DNA from: Chrysochromulina tobinii | Lineage: Eukaryota > Haptophyta > Prymnesiales > Chrysochromulinaceae | NCBI GenBank assembly: GCA_001275005.1 | Contig: JWZX01003050.1 | Location: 1 to 19,190 of the forward strand | DNA length: 19,190 nt | Reading direction: 5' to 3' | Part shown: piece after piece, positions 1-9,600 of the stretch | How the letters are laid out: the number at the start of each line of letters is the position of its first letter | Position numbering within the stretch: the first letter of the stretch is position 1 | Notes under the pieces: model-generated | The model's database searches: none | What the model was told of the DNA's origin: nothing | What the model saw: only the letters and a program-made list of their open reading frames with translations | Translations under genes and position numbers: made by a program

Positions 1-267
1 CGACTCCACTGCGTATTGACCGCGGTGCGCTGCGCTATTGACGCGCTTGGTCAGTGTGATCAAAGAGGTTTCCGTTAGTCTTTCACGGAAACACCCTCTG
101 GACACCTCCTGGGCAAAAAAAAGCTTCATGTCCTCAGCGGTCCGACCTGACCTCAGAACCGCTCGTCGGCGTCATTGTCGGTGTCATCATCGCTTTTGTC
201 CTCTATGATATTGGGAAGAGACACTGTTGACATATCACCTCTATAAAAGTCCATCGACATATGACCA
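1..267. other. 3' flank of the NLR gene, no gene seen
   Basis: No open frame of useful length or RNA gene was recognised. The stretch is less GC-rich than the coding DNA. It holds an imperfect A-tract (113-121) and a perfect 8-bp stem with a 9-nt loop at 68-92. It lies downstream of the LRR gene on the minus strand, so it is probably 3' UTR and intergenic DNA. Confidence 0.5.
68..92. repeat. Small perfect hairpin, 8-bp stem
   Basis: GTTTCCGT at 68-75 is the exact reverse complement of ACGGAAAC at 85-92, with nine bases between. It lies 176 bases past the last stop codon of the minus-strand LRR gene. It does not match the histone mRNA stem-loop. A role in 3' end formation is possible; chance is equally possible. 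Confidence 0.4.
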
Positions 268-3200
268 TCATAGATGAATATTTCTATAGAGAACAGCTTG
301 GTTAGTTACAAAGTTCTCTCTATAGAGAACATCGCCGTCCAGCGCAATTGTGCGAAGGGTCGCAGCAGTCGAGTTCGTCTTGAGCGCCTCGCCCAACGCC
401 TTGCCACTCTCCACGCCGAGCTCGTTGCCGCCCAAGTCCAGCTGCACCAGCGTCGTGTTGGTCTGGAGCGCCACCGCGAGCGCGCAGCCGCCCGCATCGC
501 CCAGCTTGTTGCTGTTGAGGTTCAGCTGCGTCAGCGTCGTGTTCGTCTTGAGCACCTTGACCATCGCATTGCCACTATCTCTGCGCCGAGCTCGTTGCCG
601 CCCAAGTCGAGCTGCGCCAGCGTCGTGTTCGTCTGGAGCGCCACCGCGAGCGCGCAGCCGCCCGCATCGCCCAGCTTGTTGCTGTTGAGGTTCAGCTGCG
701 TCAGAGACCGGTTACGTGTGATCAGGTGCGCGACCACGAGCCCAGATGCATCACCTAAGCGCTTCCCCGAAAGGTCGATACTCGCCGCGCTGCTGAGCAC
801 CGCGATTGAGAGAATATCGCCGTCCAACGCTACAGAGCGAAGGGTCACGTTCGTCTTGAGCGCCTCGACCATCTCCTTGCCACTCTCCGCGCCGAGCTCG
901 TTGCCGCCCAAGTCCAGCTGCGCCAGCGTCGTGTTCGTCTGGAGCGCCACCGCGAGCGCGCAGCCGCCCGCATCGCCCAGCTTGTTGCTGTTGAGGTTCA
1001 GCTGCGTCAGCGTCGTGTTCGTCTTGAGCGCCTCGGCGATCGCCTTGCCACTCTCTGCGCCGAGCTCGTTGCCGCCCAAGTCGAGCTGCGCCAGCGTCAT
1101 GTTCGTCTGAAGCGCCACCGCGAGCGCGCAGCCGCCCGCATCGCCCAGCTTGTTGCTGTTGAGGTTCAGCTGCGTCAGAGACCGGTTATGTGTGATCAGG
1201 TGCGCGATCACCATCCCCGACGCATCACCCAAGCGCTTCCTTGAAAGGTTGATACTCGCCGCGCTGCTGAGCTCGGCGATCGAGAGAACATCGCCGTCCA
1301 ACGCTACCGTGCGAAGGGTCGCGTTTGTCTTGAGCACCTTGACCATCTCCTTGCCGCTCTCCGCGCCGAGCTTGTTGCCACCCAAGTCGAGCTGCGCCAG
1401 CGTCGTGTTCGTCTGGAGCGCCACCGCGAGCGCGCAGCCGCCCGCATCGCCCAGCTTGTTGCTGTTGAGGTTCAGCTGCGTCAGCGTCGTGTTCGTCTTG
1501 AGCACCTTGACCATCGCCTTACCGCTCTCCGCGCCGAGCTCGTTGCCACCCAAGTCGAGCTGCGCCAGCGTCGTGTTCGTCTGGAGCGCCGCAAACATCT
1601 TCAGGCCCTCGCCATCAGTCAACTTGTTCTCTTGCAGGCTGAGCGAGGCCAGCACACGCATCAACTCCGCCACCACAGCGACCATTGTCGGCCGATCTCC
1701 CCCAAATAGCTTCTTGCTCAGGTCGAGTACATCACCCACCCGTGCTGTCTGCTTCAGCCCCTTGCCAAAGGCGTCGCCCATCTCGCTGCCAAGCGTGACT
1801 GCGTTGGCCCAAAACGCCGGCCATTGCCACGGTGGCGGCGACCCCTCAGGGAGGCGGTACTTGCCCGAGCAGATAGCCTGCGCTGCAAAAAACTCCTGGA
1901 AGGACAGGTGCGCAGCCTGCATCTGTAGCGGCTCAACCTGCAGCAGGCTGAGAAGAGGGAGCCTATCCTGCCCCACGCGCTCGCGAACCTCCGCGACCGC
2001 CGCGAGCTCCTCATCGCGCAGCGCCTGGACCGCGGCGTCCAGGGCAGAAAGGCGCTCCGCGTCCATGTGCGCCCAGAAAGCAGCTTCATCCAGCCCGGAC
2101 GATGCGAGCTCCTCGGGCTCCAGCCACGTTGCGGCGCCGTCCTCCAGTTTGACCTTGTATGGATTCCTTGTTTTGTTGACCTTGACGATTACGCCGCGTT
2201 GGCCCTTCCGCTCGCCGTCCAGCAGCTCCACGTAGTGGCCCTTCTCCGGCCGGCCCTTGAACGTCTGGAAGGGGTACACCACCTTCGCATCCAGGTCGGC
2301 GAGCGTCCCCGCCGGCGCAAAGGCGCCCAGCGCCGCGCGGAGGAGCTGCATGTCGGTGATCACGCGCGCCTGCGCCACGTGCGCCTCGAAAAACACGGCT
2401 TTCAGCAGCGTGCGCACCTCTGCCGTCACGCCACCGCCGCGCGCGAGCATCGCGTCCGATGCGCTCGCGTACAGCTCGGCGACCGTTTCCGGCATGCCCA
2501 GCCCTTTGCGGATCTCGAAGACCGACGCGACCATCGAGAGCACCAGCGGGTTGGCCGTGACGCGATGCTGCTTCGTCGGCGCGTCGGGGTCCGTACTCGT
2601 TGGCATGCGCTCGACAAAGGTCATCAGCTGCCTCACATCCCCCTCATTTCCCAGCCGCTGCAGCAGCGCCTGCTCCTGCTGCGCCTCGGTCAGCGGCGCC
2701 AGCTTCAGTAAGCGGAAGCCGGAAAAGCGCGCCTCAACCACGCCCGCCGGCCGCGAGGTGCAGAGCATCACGTGGCCCTGCGGTGCCAGCACCTCGACGA
2801 CATGCTGCTCAATCTCGGCGCGCTTGGCGCCGGCCTCGTCGAGCCCGTCGAGGAGGAGCAGCGCTCGGCGCGCCATCATGGCCTGCCGCAGCATGCGGTA
2901 GAGCGCGGGCCCCTCAGTGAGGCGGAGGTACGCGTCGACCCAGTTCCAGTGCGACGCTAACGCGTCAGGTGCATCGCGCAGCCTCGCCTGGAGCAGCTGC
3001 ACCTTGATCACGATGGGCACCAGCTCGGCGCGATCGAGCGCCAGGACCACCGCCTGGCTGATGAGCGTCGTCTTGCCCGCTGCGGGCGGCGCGGTGAGCA
3101 GCGCGGCTCCCGGAGCAGTGATCGCCTCGCCGAGGCTTTGTGAAGCGTGCAGCGAGTGCAGCCAATCGCTCAGGCCGTGCACGTCGCGCACGTCGCGCAC

Positions 3201-6109
3201 GCCAGCCAGATCGGCATTTCCCATCACTTCGATGGCCACGCACTGCTGCAGCGCGTCGAACGGATTGCCGGAGACATCGAAAATCTGCGAGTGCTGCTTT
3301 CGCAGCTCCCGCATCCACCACCCGCTCAGCGCCTCGAACGCGGCGTGCGGCAGCTCGCGTGGCGCGTGGTTCCACGGGTGCAGCGTGAGCGTGGCTGGTG
3401 GCTTGCCGCTGCCCTCCAAGAAGGTGATGCGGTGGCAGAGGCCGTCGGCGCCCGCCGTGGCCACGTTGGCATCGCGCCAGCCGGCGGCCGTACGCACGGT
3501 GAGCGGCTGGCCAGCGGCGTAGCGCCGGGCTCCGAGCGCGCCGCTGGAGCGCAGTACCGAAGTGATAATGGCCTCGGGCTGCAGCCTCTCGACCGCCTCG
3601 CGCACCTTGCCGAGCGCGGCTTGGAGCTGCGTGCGATCGCCCTCTTTTTTTGTTTTGAAGAGCGCCATCGCCGCATCCACGCACGACCGCACGGCGCCAC
3701 CCGCCTCGCGCGCCGCGTGCGCGATGCTTTGGCATCGCGCTGCGCCGTCGGCGATCTCGCGCGCCCGCGCGCCGACGGCGCGCAGAGCCGACCGAATCCC
3801 TTTCCGCGGCACCCCTTTGCGCGTGGCCGACTCCACCCACCGAGCATTGTCCGCCAGGCGGTGTGCGGGCTCTGCGAGGTCTCGAAGCGCACGCGCATCG
3901 CCGACGAACGCGGCATCCCAGCCGGCAGCGGGCGGCCGCCACGGCAGCACCGCCTGGCAGCATCGGTCGTAGGCGAGCTCGACGTCGTCGCCGCCCGTGA
4001 CGGCGGCGGCGACACGACCCCCGGTCGCATCGACGACGCCAAAGCGCAGCCCGCCGCCAACACCGCTGCCCTGCCAAGAGAGCAGGAGTAGTGGCTGTCC
4101 CTTGGCGAGGCGCAGCGCCGACGCGGCGGGCGCATCGACCTGCGGCAGCGGCTCCGCCGGCGCGGCCGTCGCGCTGCCGGACGCGATCATCTGAAGCGAC
4201 CCGAGCGTCTTTGTCAGCGCGCCAACGGTGTTGAGCGCGTACTCCTCATAAAGGCTGATGACCTTGTCCTTGTCGCCCTTGCTCGTGAACTTGGACTTCT
4301 TGATCCGCTCAACGGCCACGTCAGCGGCGACTCCGAGCTCGCTTGCATTAACCTGAACGGGTGTCGCGACCGCGTTGCTGCTCAGCGCAAAGACCTTGGG
4401 CTGCAGCTGATCGAGAGGCTCCCGGAGCGCGGGGTAGGCCGTCAACCGCTTCATGAGCTCTCGGCTCAACGAGTCCTCGCAACAACACCTGGTGGGAGAG
4501 TGGCAGGCGGGTGAGGGATGAGACGAGATCCCATCTCATCTGCAGAATGGAATGGGCAGCACTAACCATCCACGAGAAAAATACGGCGTTTCATTGTAGA
4601 GAGTGTCAAGCCCCTCGCAAAGGCCGGGCGGTGCACCCGCATCCTTAGCCTTGATGGCAGACAAGTGCGAGGCAAAGCGCACAGTGGGGGGCGTACGGCT
4701 GAGGTCGCAGCTCTCGATAGTTCCGAACCCGATGAGCGCCGCGCGTACCACTTTCTCGTCTACGTTTGCGCTCAACTTGAACAAGCAGACCACGCCATCG
4801 AACTCTGCTGGCCGGGGTGGGATCTCCTCGATCTGGAGCACGGTCGTTGCAAGGATCGACGCATAAAGCTGATTCATCGCCCCACCCTTGAGTGCGATCT
4901 CGAAGGTTATCTCCTGCTCCGGCGACCTTTCTTTCTGATACAGCGATCCAAAGTCCCAGAACAAGGCTTCAATTCGAATTGCCATCCCCATCAGTGCGCG
5001 TCGAAGCACGCGGAAGCGCGAGCCCTTCGGATCTGGATCGCCTGGACTGAGCCACCCATAGGTAAGCGCGCCGATGCTCCGATCTCCACGCCGGACAAGC
5101 GCTGCTGCCTCTTCACCACTCAGCAGCGGCGACGGTGAGACCCCGCTCTTTTCCAACTCCTCGAGCGCCTGCCGATTCTGCATCTTGAAGTTGTCCAGCT
5201 GCTTCATCAGCCACTCCACGCGTAGCAATCGGATCGCTCCACTCATAAGGACTTTTATGAGGATGGCGTCGAGTTTTGAGAGCGCCTTAGGCAGCTTTGG
5301 CGGCAGCAGTGTACAGCCGTCCATAGTAGTTCGAAATACCATAGGCTGGCGAGGTGAATTGTCAGCTTTGAGAATAGCCCGATGCACATTGCGCACGCTC
5401 AGCGCATCGACTGAGCTCGACGGTCCCGATGAAGACGGCCCGCGCGGTGTGAAGGCCAGCACAATCGCCTCGATAATGGGCTTACCAATCTTGACGATCG
5501 GGTTCCACGTCTCGGCCGACGCCTCTGCCGGCGCAGCCTCTGCCTCCATCGCCGCTCCGGTCGCCGGCTCCACAACTTCTGTACGCGCGCTGTCAGTCGT
5601 CTCGTGCACTGGCTCGGCGACCTTTACGTCTTCGGGTGTTGCCTCAGCGACTAGCTCCACAGCGAGAGATGGTGATCTTGGAGGGCCGTCCAGGTCCTGA
5701 ATGAAAGGCTCGGCTTGCGCGCGAGGCTTGCTCGCGGCACAGCCGCCCCCTCGGACGCGCACCATCTCCGTCAGTCGCTCCCCTGCCGCCTCCACCACCG
5801 CCTTTGCGTCCGCTGCCTGAGCCGATTGCGCCGCCACTGCAACGGTGTCGCCACCGTCGTCGATGTCGTCGAGGTTGGTGTCGTCCCCGTCGTCGCAGGC
5901 ATCAGGCCGCACGGGGCCAAGTGCCTCGGATACCTCGTGGACAGGAGAAACAAGTGGCAGAAGCTCACTCAACTCCTTGCAAAGAGTCGCTCCGCCGTCC
6001 TTGGGCTGCACAAGAATGCGTGTCCCGGAGCGCTTGATGACGGTGCCGGTAGTTTCGACTCTCTCATGCTTGAAGCGCGCGCGCGCGTAGTCGCATCCTT
6101 CAGTTCCAT
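268..6109 (-). CDS. NLR-like receptor: HET-like, NACHT, LRR
   Basis: Probable intracellular STAND receptor/ATPase of about 1.9 k residues. From the N-terminus: an SH3-like start (coding-like sequence upstream of 6011); acidic, Ala/Glu-rich disorder; a HET-like module (motifs LTYGWLSPGDPDP, ALFWDFGSLYQ, LYAS, then RGWC) with an RRM-like insert near 4620-4800; NACHT ATPase with Walker A APPAAGKTTL (about 3075-3105) and Walker B LLLLDGLDEAG (about 2838-2870); a KOW-like insert (about 2100-2260); a HLSFQEFF region; NOD3-type LRRs to the end. Exon 1 ends at 4567 and exon 2 starts at 4488. The reading frame breaks at about 577 through a 2-nt insertion and continues in another frame to the TGA at 268. 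The start is uncertain: the frame is open from a TAG at 6126-6128 with no in-frame ATG before 6011 (a GTG); the nearest ATG, 6109, needs one CG unit fewer in a downstream CG run. Function is inferred; the HET resemblance is by eye. Confidence 0.8.
283..330. repeat. 12-bp direct repeat at the LRR 3' end
   Basis: TCTATAGAGAAC occurs at 283-294 and again at 319-330, 36 bases apart. The second copy also forms a 7-bp inverted pair with GTTCTCT at 313-319. On the minus strand this encodes a doubled VLYREN/VLYRN. It marks the point where similarity to the 158-residue LRR unit stops, replacing the expected VLSIA continuation. Confidence 0.7.
576..578 (-). other. 2-nt insertion breaking the LRR frame
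   Basis: Paralogous repeats read gccactctctgcgcc; here the plus strand reads gccactatctctgcgcc, two extra bases. On the minus strand the main frame then runs into a short nonsense tail ending at 531, while LRR sequence continues uninterrupted in another frame to 268. The repeat spacing 425 to 595 is 170 instead of 168, which confirms the insertion. Confidence 0.85.
595..1600 (-). repeat. LRR array with 474-bp super-repeat
   Basis: The coding DNA is a tandem array. Near-identical segments begin at 595, 901, 1069, 1375 and 1543 (plus a diverged copy at 425), spaced alternately 306 and 168 bp; together these give a 474-bp, 158-residue higher-order unit. Each 168-bp step encodes two 28-residue NOD3/ribonuclease-inhibitor-type LRRs of the form LTQLNLNSNKLGDAGG / LAQLDLGGNELGAESG. 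A third, diverged block (VALDGDVLS to NRSL) fills the 306-bp steps. The few differences sit at variable codons, suggesting recent expansion by unequal exchange. Confidence 0.9.
2100..2265 (-). other. KOW/Tudor-like insert in the NLR
   Basis: Between the NACHT-associated helices and the HLSFQEFF region the protein reads KGHYVELLDGERKGQRGV, IVKVNKTRNPYKVKLEDG, then AATWLEPEEL. The alternation of a G-x-x-G-x-I turn with a Y-x-V-x-L-x-D-G strand is typical of small SH3-like barrels (KOW, Tudor). Such barrels bind nucleic acid or peptides. The assignment is by pattern only. Confidence 0.5.
2490..3110 (-). other. NACHT/STAND ATPase domain
   Basis: The Walker A loop reads LLTAPPAAGKTTLISQ and the Walker B strand reads RRALLLLDGLDEAG, the acidic doublet spacing of NACHT NTPases. 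Sensor-like VMLCTSRPAG and the helical LKLAPLTEAQQEQALLQRL follow, then a winged-helix-like helical region with VTANPLVLSMVASVF. Known role of the family: nucleotide-switched oligomerisation of an effector domain after ligand sensing. All core residues are present, so the domain looks active. Confidence 0.85.
4489..4566 (-). other. 78-nt GT-AG intron joining the two NLR halves
   Basis: On the minus strand the intron begins GTTAGT (4566-4561) and ends with a pyrimidine-rich CTCTCCCACCAG (AG at 4490-4489). It contains an in-frame TGA (4536-4538) that ends the upstream frame. Removing it joins TG|G into Trp and yields R-G-W-C-C-C-E-D-S followed by S-R-E-L-M-K-R-L, restoring an R-G-W-C-x-x-E motif. 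The only start-like codon of the downstream frame is a TTG at 4469, which fits an internal exon rather than a separate gene. Confidence 0.88.
4567..5560 (-). other. HET-like module with RRM-like insert (exon 1)
   Basis: After a WNPIVKIGKPIIEAIV stretch and a helical spacer comes ALTYGWLSPGDPDP, then ALFWDFGSLYQ, a glutamate about seven residues on, MNQLYAS, and finally LYNETPYFSRGW reaching the splice site. Spacing and chemistry resemble the fungal HET domain (ALSYxWG, WIDxxCINQ, E, MxxIYxxA, RxWxxQE). Between the LYAS strand and the RGW motif lies a segment patterned like an RRM (VCLFKLSANVDEKVVRAAL, FGTIESCDL, TVRFASHLSAIKA). Both assignments are by eye. A TIR-like fold is the alternative. 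Confidence 0.5.
6074..6087. repeat. CG dinucleotide run near the NLR start
   Basis: A run of alternating G and C lies between the ATG at 6109-6107 and the open frame used downstream of 6011. Removing one CG unit would place that ATG in frame with GTVIKRSGTRILVQPKDGG, an SH3-like beginning. Length variation or a read error here would explain the missing ATG. The alternative is a non-AUG start or an upstream exon. Confidence 0.45.
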
Positions 6110-6655
6110 CGCGGGGATGAGCGGACTAAGAGCGGAAGAGTGTTTGTGTGAATGTGAACTTAACACGACAACCGGTGCTACGGTGTGAATGCTGTGTGTC
6201 TGACAGCATGGCCCATCGAAATCCCTTTGTGCACCGATTCATCAGGCCCGCACTCACGCGCGTTGGGCCACTCTCTCGGCATGCCGCACAGGCGCAGCGC
6301 ACCTCGGAGTTTTCCCTTTTCCGAAACGCCACGCTATTTGCCTTTACGTTTTGGCGTGTGCATTTTGCTTTAGTTCTGTCACTTCTCTCTTAGCTAGTCC
6401 CCTCTTTGTGGGGTTCGGCCTGTGCACGGCAGTTTGCCTGCGTGACTCCGTCCCCTCCCACTATCCGACTAAATCCCGCGACTATCGAGTATCGTGTTCT
6501 GCTCTACCCCCACTACCGTACCGAACGGGCCGAGCTCCCTTACGCTCGAAGCGTTGCGATATCCGCAAGAGCTCGCAGAACGCACGTACTCGTACCTAGA
6601 TCCTAGTACGAACGAGTACCAACATACTTTACAAACCATCCTTGATCCGAATCAT
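6110..6655. other. 546-bp intergenic region
   Basis: This lies between the stop of the filamin/NDK gene (6656) and the start region of the NLR gene. Both genes are on the minus strand, so it should hold the former's 3' UTR and the latter's promoter and 5' UTR. It is less GC-rich than its surroundings, and open frames in it show no domain-like sequence. The only structure seen is the inverted repeat at 6586-6619. An upstream exon of the NLR gene could hide here. Confidence 0.5.
6586..6619. repeat. Inverted repeat in the 3' flank
   Basis: GTACTCGT (6586-6593) pairs exactly with ACGAGTAC (6612-6619). Inside, TCGTA/TACGA and CTAG/CTAG can form an alternative hairpin with a three-base loop and one bulge. 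It starts 37 bases beyond the stop codon at 6656 on the minus strand. A 3' UTR structural or processing element is possible. Confidence 0.5.
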
Positions 6656-9600
6656 CTAGGTTTTCCCCTTCCCCTTCTTCTTTGGCGACTTACTCCCCTT
6701 CGGTGTCAATTCTTTTGGCGTCGAAGGCGACTTCTGACTCCCCTTCGGAGTCACCTCTTTTGATGGCGACGATGCCGCATCCGCCTTGGCCGCCTTGGCA
6801 GCGCTCTTCTTCTTCGTCGGCTTGAGCTTACTGCTGCCGAGCGAAGACGTGCCTGCCGGCGAGGCGTCCGGCTCAGGAGCGCCCTCTGCAGCCGCATCGC
6901 TGGCTGCCTCTAGGCCATCGTCTTCCACAGCCTCGTCTCCATCTTCCATCTCCACGCCGCCGCCATATGCCGCATTGACGTCGGCAATCGCCCGCACCTT
7001 CGCGAGGCACTCGTCAAAGTCGAGGTCCTCGAGCTGATCAAACAATGAGCCCATTTTTCCCTCACCTCCGGGCAGAACTACTTGAGGGTCGACGGTGCCC
7101 GCCTTGATGAATGCCTCCGACACGCCCGCAGCCAGCAATGCCTTCCCAAACTCGTCATCATTAAGCGTCGTCTTGAGCCAGTTTTGGCGCTCGCAGAGCC
7201 CCTCAAAGGGCGACGCGGACGCATGCACGCCATTGTCGCCCGTGTTCGGTGCGGACGCGAGCCCGAAGCCCTCCCAGCCAGAAAAGAGGGTTCCTCGCAG
7301 CGATTCGGGCGGCGCTTTTGACGGGTCCGTCGGGCCCAGGACGTTGCCGCGGAAATCTTTCCACCGAAGCGCCGATGGCGCGAACCGAACTGCAAAGTAG
7401 TGGATCGAGGCCTCCGAGCTCGTAAACTTGCCGCGCATGCGCATGAAGAAGGCGTTGAAAGTGTAGTACGGCTTGCCGTCGTGCTCGATCATGCCGCAAT
7501 AGAAGCCGCCGCCAAACTTGAACCGCTTGCCGCCGGGCTCGCCGGTGGCATCCCACTTGGCGTTCAGGTCCTCGGCACTCAGGCCGAGCTTCTCCTTGAA
7601 GTCGATCGCGTTCAAGGCGCGCTCCTCAGCCAGTACGTCGACCCACTCCTCGCCGAAAAACTCCGCGAACTTCGCCGCGGGAACGTGGAGGTCCGCCGGC
7701 TTGCACAACGTAGCCTTGGAGGCGATCGAGTAGTAGTGCTGGTCAATGAAGCCGTTGGCGTCGATGGCTGCGCCACCGATCTCGCCCTCGCTCACGATCT
7801 CAATGCCCTTCTCCACAAACTTCGCCCTCACGAGATTCTGGACCTCTGCATTGTTTGCATGCGGTTTGATGAAGACGAACGCCTCGTTTAACTTGGCGCC
7901 GATTTCGACTGCGGATTTCACCGCTGCGGGTTTAGCTGCGGGAGCTACCGCGGGCGTCGGCTTCGGAGCTGCAGTGGGTAGTATGGGCAAGGAGCCGCGT
8001 GGCGCGATGATGGGCGCCCCCTCCGTGGGCACGGCGGCCGCAGCCCCAGTTTGCTTGACTGCCTCCTTGCTGTTGGGGCTCTGGAAGCTCTTCCAAAGCC
8101 GTTCAAACTCTTCGATCCGCAACTCGCCGTCGCCAATCACACCGACCTGGCTCATGAGGCTCTGGATGTCCGCCTCGGAGACTTTCGAGCTGCCATCCTT
8201 GGTGAGCGTCGACCTGAGGTCGCTGATGGAGATGCTATCTCTGCCGTCTTTAGCAAGCATGCTGAATGCCTCCATGTGCGACATGCTGGGCGTGAGTCCT
8301 GATTTTTTCGAGAAGCCGAAGCTTCCTAACACGGTGGAGCGCCGGACAAACTGCGCACTGATCGGAGCCACCTCGGAGCCCTCGACCTTGACCTGAAGCT
8401 TGACCTCTCCCGGCGCCGCCGCAGTGAAGGCGATCTTGTATGTGCCGTCGTTGAGGTCCTCGATGGCGCATGGGGAGGCGCTCGAGCCAAATCCTTTCGC
8501 CTCGATGCGATGGCCGCCTTTAGTCACCTTGTTGCCGTACCGGTCAATGATCGTGAGGAGGACCATGCACATCTCGTTGACATCGGCGGCCGCCTCAGTC
8601 AACCGGCAAAGCGTGCACCTCGAGACGCTTTTGTTGACGCCGTGCGAGTCGCCAAAGGGCGCGGGCATGACCTCGAAGCGGAGGGGCGAGCCGCTGATCT
8701 CGTGGCCGTGGAGCTGCACGTGGAGTGTGTGCGTACCTGCTATTGTCGGTTCGAGCTGCACCTCGTAAGCGCCCACGCCGCCCTTGGGCTTTGGAGTCTC
8801 GAGCTGCACCAGCTCACCCACGGGTGGCTGGTAGAAGGCGAAAAACGCGCCGTTGCCAACGGGGAGCGACGGTCGGGTTGCCCAATAGGTCGCGCAGCTG
8901 CGGACGCACGATGAGCTTCTCACCCGCAAATGTGGGCACCACACCGAGCACCGGCGTCGCATCTGTGCCATTGACGAACGAGCCTGCCGCGCTTGCCGAG
9001 CCCATCTGAACTTGCACGGGGAACGGGGATCCGGGCAGCGCCACGCGCTCGCTGCCCTTGACATTGCCTTCCACAACGACCCACATGTGCAGGTCGAAGG
9101 TGCCCGACTCGCGCGGCGTGTACCGGATCACGTAGCCGTCGACCAGCCTCTCGCTCGTCAGTTCCATCGAATCGCCCTTGAAGCCCTTGTATTGGTCGTC
9201 CTTCCTGCCTCTGCTCTCGACGAACGTGCTGCCCGCCGGCGGCGGCGCACTCCCCTTGTCCGTCTTGGGATTACTCTTGCCGTCCGCGCGGGGACCGCCG
9301 CGCGCGCCTCGCGCGTCCATGGTGCGGTCGACGCTTACGAGGGCGAGGCCGAAGCTCGGCGCCTCGCCCGGGTCCGCCACGTTTCCAAAGCGGTCGTGCA
9401 CCTTGATGCTGACGGTGGCGAGCTCACCCGCAGTTGCCATCTTCAGCCCGGCGCCACTGAGCACGAAGCGAGACAGCTCGGGCTGCGCCGCGCGCATGAT
9501 GAGCACGATCGGTGAGCCGCACACGGGCTCGCCGTCCACTGTCACTTCCACTGGGAAGGCGCCCAACTTGCAGCAGCAATAGTCAAGCTGGTACGTACCG

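Noticed and set aside
425-1650. CRISPR-like regular repeat spacing
   Set aside because: The repeats are coding, contiguous, period 168/306/474 bp, and translate as LRRs; there are no unique spacers.
274-2235. Long plus-strand frames opposite the LRR gene
   Set aside because: They are antisense shadows of a repetitive GC-rich coding array; the minus strand gives textbook LRRs and the plus strand gives Ser/Ala/Arg-rich low-complexity protein.
4469-4471. Separate NACHT-LRR gene starting at 4469
   Set aside because: The codon is TTG, and splicing from 4567 to 4488 joins it in frame to the upstream exon through the conserved RGWC motif.
6148-6763. Small plus-strand frames in the 546-bp gap
   Set aside because: They are short, overlap each other in different frames and show no recognisable domain.
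7089-7400. tRNA or structured RNA within the NDK region
   Set aside because: No cloverleaf or conserved RNA box was found; the sequence is explained by protein coding.
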